DNA of 64,000 bases from Aeromonas jandaei (GCF_037890695.1 NZ_CP149571.1:531001-595000); one strand, 5' to 3'. Positions 1 through 10,160 are shown, numbered from the stretch's first letter. The notes: generated by a model from the sequence alone, not told the origin. Translations and numbers: made by a program.

Positions 1-328
1 GGATCGCCGTCTTGAGCGCGGCCATCACGATACTGATCTTGGAGCGGCCCGCCGCCTGCATCACCACCAGCTCGGAGCTGGTCGCCAGCTGACCCAGACC
101 GATCAGACCGCCCAAGAGAGCCGCCAGCGGGAAGAAGAGTACCGCCTCTTTCGGCATCGAAAGCAGCACATAGTAGAGGGCATTGATCATGTCGTAGTTG
201 CCCTCACCGACCGAGCGCAACTGCTCCACGTACTTGATGAGGGCAGCAAGGCCAACCAGCGTGATCTCACACAGCAGGATCGACATAAAGATGACCCGGC
301 CGATATATCTGTCGAGAATGCCAAACAT
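1..328 (-). CDS. lptG: LPS export permease LptG, N-terminal part (cut by window edge)
   Basis: Inner-membrane permease half of the LptBFG transporter that extracts lipopolysaccharide from the inner membrane and feeds the Lpt bridge. Only the first 109 codons are inside the window; the gene runs off the left edge. The visible part starts MFGILDRYIGRVIFMSILL and contains the first membrane segments and the family-typical stretch ending LATSSELVVMQAAGRS, which is the coupling region that docks on LptB. It follows lptF on the same strand with 25 bases between them, the usual lptF-lptG operon. The ATG at 328 fits the start of known LptG proteins. Family assignment is firm from sequence and gene order. 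Confidence 0.93.
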   Translation of the reverse strand, partial: MFGILDRYIGRVIFMSILLCEITLVGLAALIKYVEQLRSVGEGNYDMINALYYVLLSMPKEAVLFFPLAALLGGLIGLGQLATSSELVVMQAAGRSKISIVMAALKTAI

Positions 329-353
329 CAGCAGAAGTTCCTATGTTGCAGCA

Positions 354-1460
354 TCATGCTGATTTTCTGTTGAAATAACGCCCTTTCACCCCGTTCCACC
401 AGCTGGTGCCCTGCAGGTTGAGGGGCAAACCGATGAAAAGCAGGTAACCGAGCGGAACCAGGAACATCCCCGGCCAGTAGGGTAACCGGCCGCTGTCGAT
501 GGCCGAACGGGCGGCACTGAGCAGCAGGAAGTAAGAGAGGTAGAGCATGATGGCAGGCAGCAGCTTGGCGTAACGGCCCTGACGGGGATTGACCCGCGCC
601 AGCGGCACCACCAGCAGGGTCAGCACCGGAATCGAAAGCGGCAACGAGAGGCGCCACTGCAGCTCCGCCATCATGGAGTTGTCTTGGGTACCGAACAGCT
701 CCATGGTCGGCTTGGCTGCCGCCTTGCGGTTGGAGCGCTCCATCTCCTGCTGGCGAATGATCAAGCCGTACTCGCGAAAATCGGAGACCTGGAACTGCTT
801 GCCGGAGAAGTTGCCCTCGTAGCGGGACCCATCGATCAGGGTCAGCCACTGCAAACCGTTGGCATCCACCGTCACCACCCCTTCGGATGCCACCACCACA
901 GAGGGAGGATTGTTCCCTTCGGGTCGCTGCAGCACGAAGATTTTGTGCAGTTTGGAGCCGTTATCATTCAAATCCTGGATGTAGGCAACCAGACGCCCCT
1001 TGTCGAGCTCCATAAAGCGACCCGCCTGCAGGAAGGAGATACCGGGATCAGCCTTGAACTCGTCGATCACCTGATACTCGCGCTCCTTCGCCTGCGGGGC
1101 GATCCAGCCGGTATTGAAGGCAGCGACAGCGGCGGTGAGCAGCGCCAGAAACATGGCATTGCGCATCACGAAACGGTGGCTGAAACCAACCGCATGCATC
1201 ACCGTCATCTCGCTTTCGGCATAGAGGCGCCCGTGAGCAAACAAGATGGCCAAAAACAGGCTGATTGGCAGCATCAACAGCGCCATGTTGGGCAGGTTGA
1301 GCAGCAGCAGGGTGGAGACCAGACGTGTCGGTACCTCGCCGTCGGCAGCGTCGCCAATAATTTGGATAAATTGCTGGCTGACAAAGATAAGCAGCAACAC
1401 GAATAACACTGCCAGCTGGGTTTTCAGGGTTTCCCTGAACAAATATCGGAAAACGATCAC
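354..1460 (-). CDS. lptF: LPS export permease LptF
   Basis: Partner of LptG in the LptBFG lipopolysaccharide extractor of the inner membrane. About 368 residues, close to the 366 of E. coli LptF. Membrane segments sit near residues 10-30, 50-75 and 95-115; a periplasmic beta-jellyroll domain follows (about 130-265), then C-terminal segments with the conserved VVPLARVNPRQGR motif. I chose the GTG at 1460 because it gives the usual start IVFRYLFRETLKTQ and has a GGGA ribosome-binding site six bases upstream; in-frame ATGs at 1466 and 1472 are alternatives. The gene is divergent from pepA, the order seen in many gammaproteobacteria, so 1461-1638 carries both promoters. Confidence 0.94.
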   Translation of the reverse strand: MIVFRYLFRETLKTQLAVLFVLLLIFVSQQFIQIIGDAADGEVPTRLVSTLLLLNLPNMALLMLPISLFLAILFAHGRLYAESEMTVMHAVGFSHRFVMRNAMFLALLTAAVAAFNTGWIAPQAKEREYQVIDEFKADPGISFLQAGRFMELDKGRLVAYIQDLNDNGSKLHKIFVLQRPEGNNPPSVVVASEGVVTVDANGLQWLTLIDGSRYEGNFSGKQFQVSDFREYGLIIRQQEMERSNRKAAAKPTMELFGTQDNSMMAELQWRLSLPLSIPVLTLLVVPLARVNPRQGRYAKLLPAIMLYLSYFLLLSAARSAIDSGRLPYWPGMFLVPLGYLLFIGLPLNLQGTSWWNGVKGRYFNRKSA

Positions 1461-1638
1461 AGTCATTCCCAAGTAAACTTGTGTTTTTAGTCGAATGCCT
1501 GAAAAATAGGGCCGTATATTGGATTTTTACCAGTTTAAACTGCGGAGCCAGTGGCTGTTCGCTCCGCCTCTGATACCCCAACAAGCACCGCATTATTCAA
1601 TAAAAGGTGCCTTTTGTCTTTAGGATGTAGGAGATTCC

Positions 1639-3147
1639 ATGGAGTTCAGTGTAAAGAGTGGCAGTCCTGAGAAGCAACGGAGCGCCTGCGTCGTAGTCGG
1701 CGTATTTGAGCCTCGTCGCCTCTCTCCGGTTGCCGAACAACTGGACAAGATCAGCGATGGCTATATCAGTTCGCTGCTGCGCCGTGGCGACCTGGAAGGG
1801 AAACCAGGCCAGATGCTGCTGCTGCATCAAGTACCGGGCGTGCTCAGCGAGCGCGTACTGCTGGTCGGATGCGGCAAGGAGCGGGAACTCGACGAACGCC
1901 AGTACAAGCAGATCATCAACAAGACCATCACCACCCTGAACGAAACCGGCTCCATGGAAGCGGTCTGCTTCCTGACCGAGCTGCACGTCAAGGGTCGGGA
2001 TACCTATTGGAAGGTGCGTCAGGCGGTAGAAACCACCAAGGCGGGCCTCTACAGCTTTGATCAGTTCAAGACCAACAAGGCCGAGCCACGTCGCCCGCTG
2101 CGCAAGCTGGTATTCAACGTGCCGACGCGTCGGGAACTGACCATTGGTGAAAAAGCCATCGCTCACGGCTTGGCCGTGGCCAAGGGTGTGCGGGTCTGCC
2201 GCGACGTGGCGAACATGCCGCCCAACGTCTGCAATCCGGCCTATCTCGCCTCTCAGGCCCGTCGTCTGGCCGATGCCTACGACAACATCACTACCAAGGT
2301 GGTGGGCGAGCAGGAGATGGCCGAGCTCGGCATGAACTCCTATCTGGCAGTGGCTCGCGGCTCCGACAACGAAGCCATGATGGCCATCATCGAGTACAAG
2401 GGTCATCCTGATGCCAAGCCCATCGTCTTGGTCGGCAAGGGTCTGACCTTTGATTCCGGCGGTATCTCCATCAAGCCGGCCGACGGCATGGACGAGATGA
2501 AGTACGACATGGGTGGCGCCGCCTCCGTGCTCGGTACCATGCATGCGCTGGCCCTGTTGCAATTGCCAATCAACGTGGTTGGCGTGCTGGCAGGCTGCGA
2601 GAACATGCCGGGTGGCAACGCTTATCGTCCGGGTGACATCCTCACCTCCATGTCCGGCCAGACCATCGAAGTGCTCAACACCGATGCGGAAGGTCGTCTG
2701 GTGCTGTGCGATGCGCTGACCTATGTGGACCGCTTCGAGCCGGATACCGTGATCGACGTGGCGACCCTGACCGGAGCCTGCGTCATCGCGCTGGGTCACC
2801 ACACATCGGGTCTGCTGGCCAACCACAACCCGCTGGCCCACGAGCTGCTCAACGCCTCCGAGCAGGCGGGTGATCGCGCCTGGCGTCTGCCGCTGTTCGA
2901 CGAGTATCAGGAGCAGATCGACAGCCCGTTCGCCGACATGGCCAACATCGGCGGTCGTCCGGCCGGTACCATTACTGCGGCCGCCTTCCTGTCACGCTTC
3001 ACCAAGAAGTACAACTGGGCCCACCTGGATATCGCCGGGACCGCCTGGAAGAGTGGCAAGGATAAAGGCTCCACCGGTCGTCCGGTACCCCTGCTGACCC
3101 AGTTCCTGCTGAACCGGGCTGGCGTGGATATCGAAGAGAAAGAGTAA
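1639..3147 (+). CDS. pepA: Leucyl aminopeptidase PepA
   Basis: Cytosolic M17 aminopeptidase using two metal ions to remove N-terminal residues, preferably leucine; in E. coli PepA is also a DNA-binding accessory protein in Xer recombination and carAB control. 502 residues, one fewer than the E. coli enzyme. The N-terminal DNA-binding/macro-like domain spans about residues 1-165. The catalytic domain carries [15 protein letters not shown] (near 270), the family signature [14 protein letters not shown] (about 348-361) and the [11 protein letters not shown] segment near the C-terminus. The start [11 protein letters not shown] matches known family members and is preceded by GGAG. It is divergent from lptF and ends before a clear terminator. 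Confidence 0.97.
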   Translation: MEFSVKSGSPEKQRSACVVVGVFEPRRLSPVAEQLDKISDGYISSLLRRGDLEGKPGQMLLLHQVPGVLSERVLLVGCGKERELDERQYKQIINKTITTLNETGSMEAVCFLTELHVKGRDTYWKVRQAVETTKAGLYSFDQFKTNKAEPRRPLRKLVFNVPTRRELTIGEKAIAHGLAVAKGVRVCRDVANMPPNVCNPAYLASQARRLADAYDNITTKVVGEQEMAELGMNSYLAVARGSDNEAMMAIIEYKGHPDAKPIVLVGKGLTFDSGGISIKPADGMDEMKYDMGGAASVLGTMHALALLQLPINVVGVLAGCENMPGGNAYRPGDILTSMSGQTIEVLNTDAEGRLVLCDALTYVDRFEPDTVIDVATLTGACVIALGHHTSGLLANHNPLAHELLNASEQAGDRAWRLPLFDEYQEQIDSPFADMANIGGRPAGTITAAAFLSRFTKKYNWAHLDIAGTAWKSGKDKGSTGRPVPLLTQFLLNRAGVDIEEKE

Positions 3148-3199
3148 CCCTTTCGCCCTGTCTGATGCGTGCATCAACGGGGTTGGCGTTACCCTGAAT

Positions 3200-3232
3200 C
3201 ACAAGGAAGAGGCCCGCCTCTTCCTTGTTTCA
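3200..3232 (+). terminator. Rho-independent terminator after pepA
   Basis: An 11-bp perfect stem (CAAGGAAGAGG paired with CCTCTTCCTTG) around the loop CCCG, followed by TTTCATT, 55 bases after the pepA stop codon. It separates pepA from holC-valS. Confidence 0.85.
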
Positions 3233-3322
3233 TTCTTGAATCAGTGAGTTGCAAGCGGAGAAACACCCCGCGAGCCTCATGAGGCGGTCAATAGTCCGTC
3301 ACTGCAACACGGGATCAACCTG

Positions 3323-3778
3323 ATGAGCCAAGTGACCTTTTACCTGATGAGCGAACAGGATGACGCGCAGGCCTCGGCCATCGAACGGCTCGCCTGCCAG
3401 CTCGTAGCTGATAGCTGGGGTGCGGGCCATATCTACCTGTTCTGCGACGATGAGGCTCAGGCTCTGCGCCTCGACGAGCTGCTGTGGCAGCTGCCGCCGG
3501 AGCGCTTCGTGCCGCACCAGCTGCAGGGTGAAAGCGGTCAGGCGCCGGTGGAGATCGGCCACCAGCCGCCGCGCCGGCGCTACGCCCGCCTCATCAATCT
3601 GGCCAAACAGACACCTTTGTTTGCAGGACACTTCGCTCAAGTGGTAGATTTTGTCCCCACTGACGAAACACAAAAGCAGCAAGCCCGCGAGCGCTACAAG
3701 CACTATCGCCAGGCAGGCCATGCCCTCGAGATGAGGGATCAGCCCGTCCTTGCCGCACCGGATCCGGCGCAGCCCTGA
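3323..3778 (+). CDS. holC: DNA polymerase III chi subunit HolC
   Basis: Chi subunit of the replicative clamp loader; with psi it links the polymerase III holoenzyme to single-stranded-DNA-binding protein. 151 residues, close to the 147 of E. coli chi. The N-terminus [13 protein letters not shown], the segment [24 protein letters not shown] and the late [14 protein letters not shown] stretch are typical. It sits between pepA and valS, the standard order in gammaproteobacteria, and valS begins 65 bases downstream, so the two are probably cotranscribed. The C-terminal tail after about residue 125 is charged and variable. Confidence 0.93.
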   Translation: MSQVTFYLMSEQDDAQASAIERLACQLVADSWGAGHIYLFCDDEAQALRLDELLWQLPPERFVPHQLQGESGQAPVEIGHQPPRRRYARLINLAKQTPLFAGHFAQVVDFVPTDETQKQQARERYKHYRQAGHALEMRDQPVLAAPDPAQP

Positions 3779-3843
3779 CTGCGCCGCCTGTGATCCACGA
3801 CGAATCAACACCAGAATCCATCCATCCAGATTACGGCGAGACC

Positions 3844-6696
3844 ATGGAAAAGACTTTTAATCACAACGCCATCGAACAGGCGCTCTACCAGCACTGGGAA
3901 GCTCAGGGCTACTTCAAGCCCCACGGCGACACCAGCAAAGACTCCTTCTGCATCATGATCCCGCCGCCGAACGTCACCGGCAGCCTGCACATGGGTCACG
4001 CCTTCCAGCAAACCCTTATGGATACCCTGATCCGATACAACCGCATGCAGGGCAAAAACACCCTGTGGCAGGCAGGTACCGACCACGCCGGTATCGCCAC
4101 CCAGATGGTAGTTGAGCGCAAGATCGCTGCAGAAGAGGGCAAGACGCGCCACGATTACGGCCGTGATGCCTTCATCGACAAGATTTGGCAGTGGAAGGAA
4201 GAGTCCGGCGGTACCATCACCCGCCAGATGCGCCGTCTGGGCGACTCCGTGGATTGGGAGCGCGAGCGCTTCACCATGGATGAGGGTCTCTCCGCCGCCG
4301 TGCAGGAAGTGTTCGTCCGTCTCTACGAAGATGGCCTGATGTACCGCGGCAAGCGTCTGGTGAACTGGGATCCGAAACTCAACACCGCCATCTCCGATCT
4401 GGAAGTGGAAAACCGCGAGATCAAGGGCCACATGTGGCACCTGCGCTATCCGCTGGCCAACGGCGCCAAGACCGCTGAAGGCAAGGATTACCTGATCGTC
4501 GCCACCACTCGTCCGGAGACCATGCTGGGCGATACCGCCGTGGCCGTGAACCCGGAAGACCCGCGCTACAAGGCACTGATCGGCCAGCACATCCTGCTGC
4601 CGCTGGTGAACCGTCTGATCCCCATCGTCGCCGACGAACACGCCGACATGGAGAAGGGCACCGGTTGCGTGAAGATCACCCCGGCCCACGATTTCAACGA
4701 TAACGAAGTGGGCAAGCGCCACAGCCTGCCGATGATCAACATCTTCACTCTGGACGCCCACGTGCGTGCCGAGGCTGAAGTGGTCGACACCAACGGCAAC
4801 CCGAGCACCGCCTACGATGCCGCCCTGCCAGCCGAGTTCGCCGGTCTGGAGCGCTTCGCCGCTCGTAAGGCGATTCTGGCCAAGCTGGAAGAGCTGGGTC
4901 TGCTGGACGAGATCAAGGATCACGTGCTGCAACAGCCTTACGGCGATCGCGGTGGCGTGCCCATCGAGCCGATGCTGACCGACCAGTGGTACGTGCGCGT
5001 GGCACCGATGGCCAAGACCGCCATCGAGGCGGTGGAAGATGGCCGCATCCAGTTCGTGCCGAAGCAGTACGAAAACATGTACTTCTCCTGGATGCGCGAC
5101 ATTCAGGACTGGTGCGTCTCCCGTCAGCTGTGGTGGGGTCACCGCATCCCGGCATGGTATGACGACGCCGGCAACGTCTACGTTGGCCGCAGCGAAGATG
5201 AAGTGCGTGCCAAGCACAGCATCCCGTCCGTGACTACCCTGCGTCAGGACGAAGACGTGCTCGACACCTGGTTCAGCTCCGCCCTGTGGACCTTCTCTAC
5301 TCTGGGCTGGCCGAACAACACCGAGGCACTCAAGACCTTCCACCCGACCGACGTGCTGATGAGCGGCTTCGACATCATCTTCTTCTGGATTGCCCGGATG
5401 ATCATGATGACCATGCACTTCATCAAGGACGAAAACGGCCAGCCGCAAGTCCCGTTCAAGACCGTCTACATCACTGGTCTGATCCGTGACGAAGAGGGCC
5501 AGAAGATGTCCAAGTCCAAGGGCAACGTGCTGGACCCTCTCGACATGATCGACGGCATCTCGCTGGAAGATCTGCTGGAGAAGCGCACCGGCAACATGAT
5601 GCAGCCGCAGATGGCCGAGAAGATCGCCAAGCGTACCGCCAAGCAGTTCCCGGAAGGGATCGATGCCCACGGCACCGACGCCCTGCGCTTCACGCTGGCG
5701 GCGCTGGCCTCTACCGGTCGTGACATCAACTGGGACATGAAGCGCCTGGATGGCTACAACAACTTCTGCAACAAGTTGTGGAACGCCTCCCGCTATGTGC
5801 TGATGAACACCGAAGATCAGGATTGTGGCTTCAACGGCGGCGAGATGCAGTTCAGTCTGGCGGATCGCTGGATCCAGTCCCAGCTGCAGGTGGCTATCCG
5901 TGACTTCCGTACCGCCCTCGATACCTACCGCTTCGACATCGCGGCTGGCGTGCTGTACGAATTTATCTGGAACCAGTTCTGTGACTGGTATCTGGAGCTG
6001 ACCAAGCCGGTACTGACCAAGGGTTCCGAGGCCGAGCAGCGCGCTGCCCGCCACACCTTGGTGACCGTGCTGGAAACCCTGCTGCGTCTGGCGCACCCGA
6101 TCATCCCGTTCATCACCGAGACCATCTGGAAATCGGTCGCCCCGCTGGCTGGCGTACACGCCGATACCATCATGATTCAGGCCTTCCCGGAGTTCGACGC
6201 CGCCAAGGTGGACGAAGCCGCGATGGCGGATCAGGAGTGGGTGAAGGAGTTCATCGTCAGTATCCGCAACATCCGTGCCGAGATGAACGTGGCGCCGAGC
6301 GTGCCCCTCAACGTGCTGCTCCAGTGCGATGCCAAGGATGCCCAGCGCGCCGCTGACAACGAGGCCTTCCTCAAGTCCCTGGCCCGTCTGGAATCCATCC
6401 GCGTACTGGCGGACGGTGAAACTGCCCCGCTGTCAGTGAAGAAGCTGATCGGCGCTACCGAGCTGATGATCCCGATGGCTGGTCTCATCGACAAGGACGC
6501 CGAACTGGCCCGTCTGGCCAAAGAGGTTGCCCGCCTGGTGGGCGAGTGCGGCCGTATCGAAGGCAAGCTCGGCAACGAAGCCTTCGTCGCCAAGGCGCCG
6601 GAAGCGGTCATCGCCAAAGAGCGCGAGAAGCTGGAAGATTACCGTCTCCAGCTGACCAAGCTGGAAGCCCAGCAGGCCGAGATCGCCGCGCTGTAA
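3844..6696 (+). CDS. valS: Valine--tRNA ligase ValS
   Basis: Class I aminoacyl-tRNA synthetase that charges tRNA-Val and edits mischarged threonine. 950 residues, one fewer than E. coli ValS. HIGH-type motif HMGH lies at 49-52, the editing (CP1) domain follows at about 200-400, and KMSKS is near residue 555. The C-terminal 60 residues form the family's coiled-coil tRNA-binding arm ([20 protein letters not shown]). The frame stays open upstream to 3790, but [16 protein letters not shown] at 3844 matches the family start, so that ATG was taken. A strong terminator follows directly. Confidence 0.97.
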   Translation: MEKTFNHNAIEQALYQHWEAQGYFKPHGDTSKDSFCIMIPPPNVTGSLHMGHAFQQTLMDTLIRYNRMQGKNTLWQAGTDHAGIATQMVVERKIAAEEGKTRHDYGRDAFIDKIWQWKEESGGTITRQMRRLGDSVDWERERFTMDEGLSAAVQEVFVRLYEDGLMYRGKRLVNWDPKLNTAISDLEVENREIKGHMWHLRYPLANGAKTAEGKDYLIVATTRPETMLGDTAVAVNPEDPRYKALIGQHILLPLVNRLIPIVADEHADMEKGTGCVKITPAHDFNDNEVGKRHSLPMINIFTLDAHVRAEAEVVDTNGNPSTAYDAALPAEFAGLERFAARKAILAKLEELGLLDEIKDHVLQQPYGDRGGVPIEPMLTDQWYVRVAPMAKTAIEAVEDGRIQFVPKQYENMYFSWMRDIQDWCVSRQLWWGHRIPAWYDDAGNVYVGRSEDEVRAKHSIPSVTTLRQDEDVLDTWFSSALWTFSTLGWPNNTEALKTFHPTDVLMSGFDIIFFWIARMIMMTMHFIKDENGQPQVPFKTVYITGLIRDEEGQKMSKSKGNVLDPLDMIDGISLEDLLEKRTGNMMQPQMAEKIAKRTAKQFPEGIDAHGTDALRFTLAALASTGRDINWDMKRLDGYNNFCNKLWNASRYVLMNTEDQDCGFNGGEMQFSLADRWIQSQLQVAIRDFRTALDTYRFDIAAGVLYEFIWNQFCDWYLELTKPVLTKGSEAEQRAARHTLVTVLETLLRLAHPIIPFITETIWKSVAPLAGVHADTIMIQAFPEFDAAKVDEAAMADQEWVKEFIVSIRNIRAEMNVAPSVPLNVLLQCDAKDAQRAADNEAFLKSLARLESIRVLADGETAPLSVKKLIGATELMIPMAGLIDKDAELARLAKEVARLVGECGRIEGKLGNEAFVAKAPEAVIAKEREKLEDYRLQLTKLEAQQAEIAAL

Positions 6697-6718
6697 GCAC
6701 CGCCCCAACCGATACAAC

Positions 6719-6745
6719 AAAGCCCCCTGCCAAGGGGGCTTTTTC
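6719..6745 (+). terminator. Rho-independent terminator after valS
   Basis: AGCCCCCT stem with AGGGGGCT, four-base loop GCCA, then TTTTTC; 22 bases after the valS stop. It lies between convergent genes and may also stop the antiporter transcript from the other side. Confidence 0.85.
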
Positions 6746-6763
6746 ATATCCGCGCTTCCCGCT

Positions 6764-7750
6764 TCAGCTCACCAGCAGCCAGCCGCAAAAACCGAGATAG
6801 AGCAGACCGACCAGCGCCAGCCGTCCGGCGGTCATGGTTCCTTTTCTGAATCCCCACCAGAGCAACCCCACCGCCAGCAACGTCACCAGCGAGGAGGCCA
6901 TCATGGCACCATCCAGCAGCCAGGGGGTAAAGAGCAAACAGAACGCCTTGGGAATAGTGCCCTGGATCATCATGGCCCCGGAGATATTGGCCAGCGCCAA
7001 CCGGTTCTTGCCCTGTCGCACCCAGATCAGCACGTTCATCAGCTCCGGCATCTCGGTCGCCACCGGACTCAGCAACAGGGCCGCCAGCACCGGCGAGAGA
7101 CCAAACAGCTCGCCCATGCTCTCCAGCTGATGGACAAACAGCTGGGCCGCCAGCGCTACCACCACCAACGCGGCCAGCGTCTGCAGCAACACCTTGCCAA
7201 GGGGCGGGATCCCGGCATTTGGAGCCAGCTTGAGGGGCTCCGGCAATTCGACTTCGTGGCTGTCAGCCAGTTTCAGCTCACGCCTTACATAGACGAGGTA
7301 GACCAGCAGGAAGAGCGGGGCCAGCCAGCTCTTGCCGGTGAAAGCGACCAACCCCAGCGCGGTCGCCACCAGAAAGATCCCCATAAACCAGCGCTGATCC
7401 CGACCAATCTCACGCTGCACCTCGCCATCGATGGCGCGTTTGGTACGCCCCATGCAAAGCAGCAGGGTGAGGCCAACCGCCGCATAGCCGATGGTGGCCA
7501 GCACCAGCGGCCCGCCAAGGGCGGCGCCAATGCCGATCTCCTGCTGGGCGGTCGTGTTGCCCATCAGCAGGGCGGTCAGGGTCACGATACACTCGGGCAG
7601 CGCCGTACCCAGTGCCGCCAGCAGGGAGCCGGTGGCGCTTTGGGAGAGTTTGAAGTGGTGGCCGGTTCACTCGATGCCGTTGACGAAGTATTCGCAAGCA
7701 AGGTAGATGGTGACCGCAGAGACGAGAAATAACAGCAGGGTAATCAACAT
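6764..7750 (-). pseudogene. Calcium/sodium-antiporter-family cation exporter, interrupted by an in-frame TGA
   Basis: Membrane cation exchanger of the CaCA family, 328 codons from ATG 7750 if read through. Codon 28 (7669-7667) is TGA; the frame before it (MLITLLLFLVSAVTIYLACEY) and after it (TGHHFKLSQSATGSLLAALG) is clearly one protein, and the interrupted position follows NGIE where this family commonly has tryptophan (TGG). The two conserved alpha repeats are visible: GTALPE (Glu53) and SPVATEMPELMN. The next possible start, GTG 7585 at codon 56, lies beyond Glu53, so a restart product would lack an ion-binding residue. A yybP-ykoY-type riboswitch leads the gene, which suggests manganese export (inference). 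Recent nonsense mutation or base-call error are the alternatives. Confidence 0.85.
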
Positions 7751-7784
7751 AATAGATACCGCCAGGCGAGCAGAATAACCGATG

Positions 7785-7948
7785 GACCCGACATGGCTCG
7801 CCCGGCTGGCGTGCATATCGAGGCCAAAGGTCTTGCAGAGCGATAGTGCCTATCGCCGCCCATGCCATGGATACGAGGATCCAAGAGTGTTGACATGGGC
7901 CCGGCCCGGAATGCGGGCGGGTTGCTACTCCCCAATGACTGAGGGGAC
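7785..7948 (-). ncRNA. yybP-ykoY (manganese) riboswitch in the antiporter leader
   Basis: The minus-strand leader of the antiporter gene contains, in order and at sensible spacing, the conserved blocks of the yybP-ykoY aptamer: GGGGAGTAGC (7933-7924), GTCAACA (7894-7888) and GCAAGACCTTTGGCC (7836-7822), with hairpin-forming sequence between. Downstream, GCCGGGCGAGC (7806-7796) can pair with GCTCGCCTGGC (7771-7761), a hairpin that ends just before the ATG at 7750 and could be the expression platform. Known members of this family bind Mn2+ and switch on manganese exporters. Boundaries are approximate. I found no convincing promoter but it should lie near 7960-8010. Confidence 0.8.
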
Positions 7949-8117
7949 GTTTTACCAACTCGACCGCCGCCTCACAAGGCAAATTAATGACAACTCATTC
8001 AATAAGTTGTAAGGGAATGTAACCTCGCCAGCCTCCCCTCCCCGCCGTCATTGCGCTGTTGGCACACCGATTGCTGTAGGTAGTTCACTATCCACAACAG
8101 TTTGGGAAGGATGAACA

Positions 8118-8705
8118 ATGAAACGGTGGATCCAACATTTCTATCAACTGAACCGCCTCAACTGGATGATGGTCTGGTTGTTGCTCTGTTGCAGCATCAT
8201 TTTGCTGTTTCCGGCCGGACTGATGAAGGGGGCCGTCAGCCAGTGGGCCACGACCCACGCGGCCTGGCTGGGTGTCGGCATGCTGATCGCCATCTCCTAC
8301 TTCTGCAGTCAGGGCTTCCTGATCGCCTGGGAGTGGGCCTGTGATGAGTGGCAGGCACGCCGCCAACAGGATCAGCTGGCCCAGATGATCAGCTTCCTCG
8401 ATTTCAACGAGAAGGCGGTGCTGCGCGAGTTCGTACTACAGCGCAAAAGCGTCATAAACCTGCCGATCACCGAGCCCGCCGTCAAAAACCTGATGGATGC
8501 CGGCGTCCTCACCTACGCCTACGGCAAACCGACGCGCGAGAAAGAGGACGAGAACCAGATCCGCGCCCTGATGATCGCCTTGCCCGCCCGACCGCTGCTC
8601 ACCTACAAGGTGCTGGGGCTGTCGCGTGGCAAGATGAGCGACGAGCAGGTGGAGCAGATCATGAATGCCAGACCCAAGTTCGCCCAGAAGAGCCTGCAGC
8701 GCTAA
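8118..8705 (+). CDS. SieB-like (superinfection exclusion B family) inner-membrane protein
   Basis: 195 residues. Two hydrophobic segments near residues 17-37 (MMVWLLLCCSIILLF) and 48-68 are followed by a cytoplasmic domain that begins with the charged stretch DEWQARRQQDQL and contains FLDFNEKAVLREFVLQ, a pattern I associate with the SieB/superinfection-exclusion B family found in phages and as stand-alone chromosomal genes. No phage gene lies nearby, so a role in phage exclusion is not shown. The ATG at 8118 follows GGAAGG with suitable spacing. A terminator follows, and the gene is monocistronic. Family call is moderate; a generic membrane protein with a winged-helix-like tail is the alternative. 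Confidence 0.65.
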   Translation: MKRWIQHFYQLNRLNWMMVWLLLCCSIILLFPAGLMKGAVSQWATTHAAWLGVGMLIAISYFCSQGFLIAWEWACDEWQARRQQDQLAQMISFLDFNEKAVLREFVLQRKSVINLPITEPAVKNLMDAGVLTYAYGKPTREKEDENQIRALMIALPARPLLTYKVLGLSRGKMSDEQVEQIMNARPKFAQKSLQR

Positions 8706-8726
8706 TCAGCGCCCGCTGATATAAAA

Positions 8727-8754
8727 AGAGCCGGACACTGTCCGGCTCTCTCGT
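8727..8754 (+). terminator. Rho-independent terminator after the SieB-like gene
   Basis: Stem GAGCCGGAC paired with GTCCGGCTC, loop ACT, followed by TCTCGTTT, 22 bases after the stop codon. Confidence 0.75.
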
Positions 8755-8797
8755 TTCTGCGCGACGTTCTGTACCATCCCTTCCGTCTTGCTGCGCC

Positions 8798-9658
8798 CTA
8801 CCCCTTTAGGCTGGAGCAAAAGCTGACATCGTCCTGCACAGGATCATCGCTCATGCTGTGATAGAGCTCGAAGCAGGGACCATTGCCAAACTCCAGCCCG
8901 GCAGCAACGATGTCGCCGATATGCTCCTGCCAACGAGGGCCATACTGACTGCGGTCGGTAATAAGATAACGGGACTGGGCGTAACGACCGGCGGGAATAA
9001 GCTGGATCTCGACCGCTCCCATCCCCACCGTCCCCGCAGGCACCGTCACCCCGATGTCAGTGCGACACTGAGCTGGCGGAGTCACCTCGGGGTTATCGTG
9101 ATAGATGAAGATCCACTCCCCACCTTCCAGACCGCGGGCGCTGGCCCACTGATGCAGCTGGCTGCAGACGGGGTCATACCCCTCGCCATAGGGGCCGGTG
9201 ACACGCATATAGGCCAGAGTACGGGCGTCCATCTCGATGATTTTCATGGTATTGCTCCTTGCAGATGAGTGACCCTCAGCATAAGGATTCGGCTGCACAA
9301 ATGCGTGTCCATCCTTGCTCATCAAGTGTCCATTCTTGCTCTTGTCGCGGCGAAACTCTCCCGGCGTGCAACCATAGTAACGGCGAAATACCTTGGCAAA
9401 CGCCTGGGAGCTGGCGAGCCCCGCCCCCAACGCAATGGCCGTGACACTGGCATCGGTATAGCAGAGCTGCCAAGCAGCCCGCTGGATGCGCAGACGACGA
9501 CACATCTCCCCGGGCGTCTCCCCCGCCACAGCCGTAAACACCCGGTGAAAATGGTAGAAAGACAAGCAGGCACTGCTTGCCAGCGTTTCGATGGAGAGAT
9601 CGGGATTCTGCTCCAGCGCCCGGATCACCGGGCGCAATCTGGCCTGATAATCGACCAT
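8798..9658 (-). CDS. AraC-family regulator with C-terminal GyrI-like effector domain
   Basis: 286 residues from ATG 9658. The N-terminal third is an AraC/XylS DNA-binding domain with two helix-turn-helix units (LASSACLSFYHFHRVF and ASVTAIALGAGLASSQAFAK, then the RRYYGCTPGEFR signature). The rest, from MKIIEMDARTLAYMRVTGPY on, is a GyrI/Rob-type ligand-binding fold. Proteins of this layout sense small hydrophobic or cationic molecules and control efflux or detoxification. The frame stays open upstream to 9805, but that region overlaps the acetyltransferase; ATG 9658 sits four bases after that gene's stop, so the two form an operon. The ligand is unknown. Confidence 0.85.
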   Translation of the reverse strand: MVDYQARLRPVIRALEQNPDLSIETLASSACLSFYHFHRVFTAVAGETPGEMCRRLRIQRAAWQLCYTDASVTAIALGAGLASSQAFAKVFRRYYGCTPGEFRRDKSKNGHLMSKDGHAFVQPNPYAEGHSSARSNTMKIIEMDARTLAYMRVTGPYGEGYDPVCSQLHQWASARGLEGGEWIFIYHDNPEVTPPAQCRTDIGVTVPAGTVGMGAVEIQLIPAGRYAQSRYLITDRSQYGPRWQEHIGDIVAAGLEFGNGPCFELYHSMSDDPVQDDVSFCSSLKG

Positions 9659-9662
9659 GCCG

Positions 9663-10160
9663 TTAGCGACTGGCGCCCCCCGCGACTCTGGCCATATAGA
9701 ACACATCCACATAGCGCCCCTGGCGGAAGGCATAATCGCGGGCCAGCCCCTCCTCCACAAAGCCGAACTTGCGATAGAGCGCCAGCGCCGCTTCGTTATC
9801 GACAAAAACCGTCAGTTCAATCCGGTGCAGGTTGAGCCAGTTATCGGCCAGATCCAGCGCCGCAGCCATCAGGGCAGAGCCAACCCCCTTGCCGGCCCAG
9901 TCATCCCGCACACCCATGCCAATCCCGGCCACATGCTTGCGTCTGGGATTGGGCTCCACATGCAATGAGATCTGACCCACCAGCCTCCCATCGGCCTCTG
10001 CCACCAAGGCGACCACATCACCGTTCTCCAACCGCTTTTGCCACTGGCTAAGGGGAGGTGTGGGCAGGTGCAGAGTGCCCGCCTGGGCATTGGGCATGGC
10101 GTAGAGATCCCGCAAGGCGGGGGCATCGGCGGGTTCGGCATGACGGATGGTAATCGACAT
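9663..10160 (-). CDS. aaaT: GNAT acetyltransferase, AaaT (YhhY)-like
   Basis: 165 residues from MSITIRHAEP. It follows E. coli YhhY/AaaT through most of its length as I remember it: the N-terminal IRHAEPAD, the HVAGIGMGVRDDWAGKGVGSALM acetyl-CoA-binding region (motif A, Q/RxxGxG/A type), and DNWLNLHRIELTVFVDNEAALALYRKFGF. AaaT acetylates the amino group of L-phenylalanine and L-methionine. ATG 10160 was chosen over 10226 because it has GAAGGAGCC just upstream and matches the family start. First gene of a probable two-gene operon with the AraC/GyrI regulator. Confidence 0.82.
   Translation of the reverse strand: MSITIRHAEPADAPALRDLYAMPNAQAGTLHLPTPPLSQWQKRLENGDVVALVAEADGRLVGQISLHVEPNPRRKHVAGIGMGVRDDWAGKGVGSALMAAALDLADNWLNLHRIELTVFVDNEAALALYRKFGFVEEGLARDYAFRQGRYVDVFYMARVAGGASR

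Noticed and set aside
3805..6159. 784-codon open frame antisense to valS
   Set aside because: It lies fully opposite a clear ValS; long antisense frames are expected in GC-rich codon use, and the translation is low-complexity with His/Gln/Gly bias.
7667..7669. TGA read as selenocysteine in the antiporter
   Set aside because: No SECIS-like hairpin directly after it, no selenoprotein known in this family, and the position suits Trp.
8118..8705. Prophage remnant signalled by the SieB-like gene
   Set aside because: Neighbours are ordinary chromosomal genes and no other phage gene or attachment site is visible.
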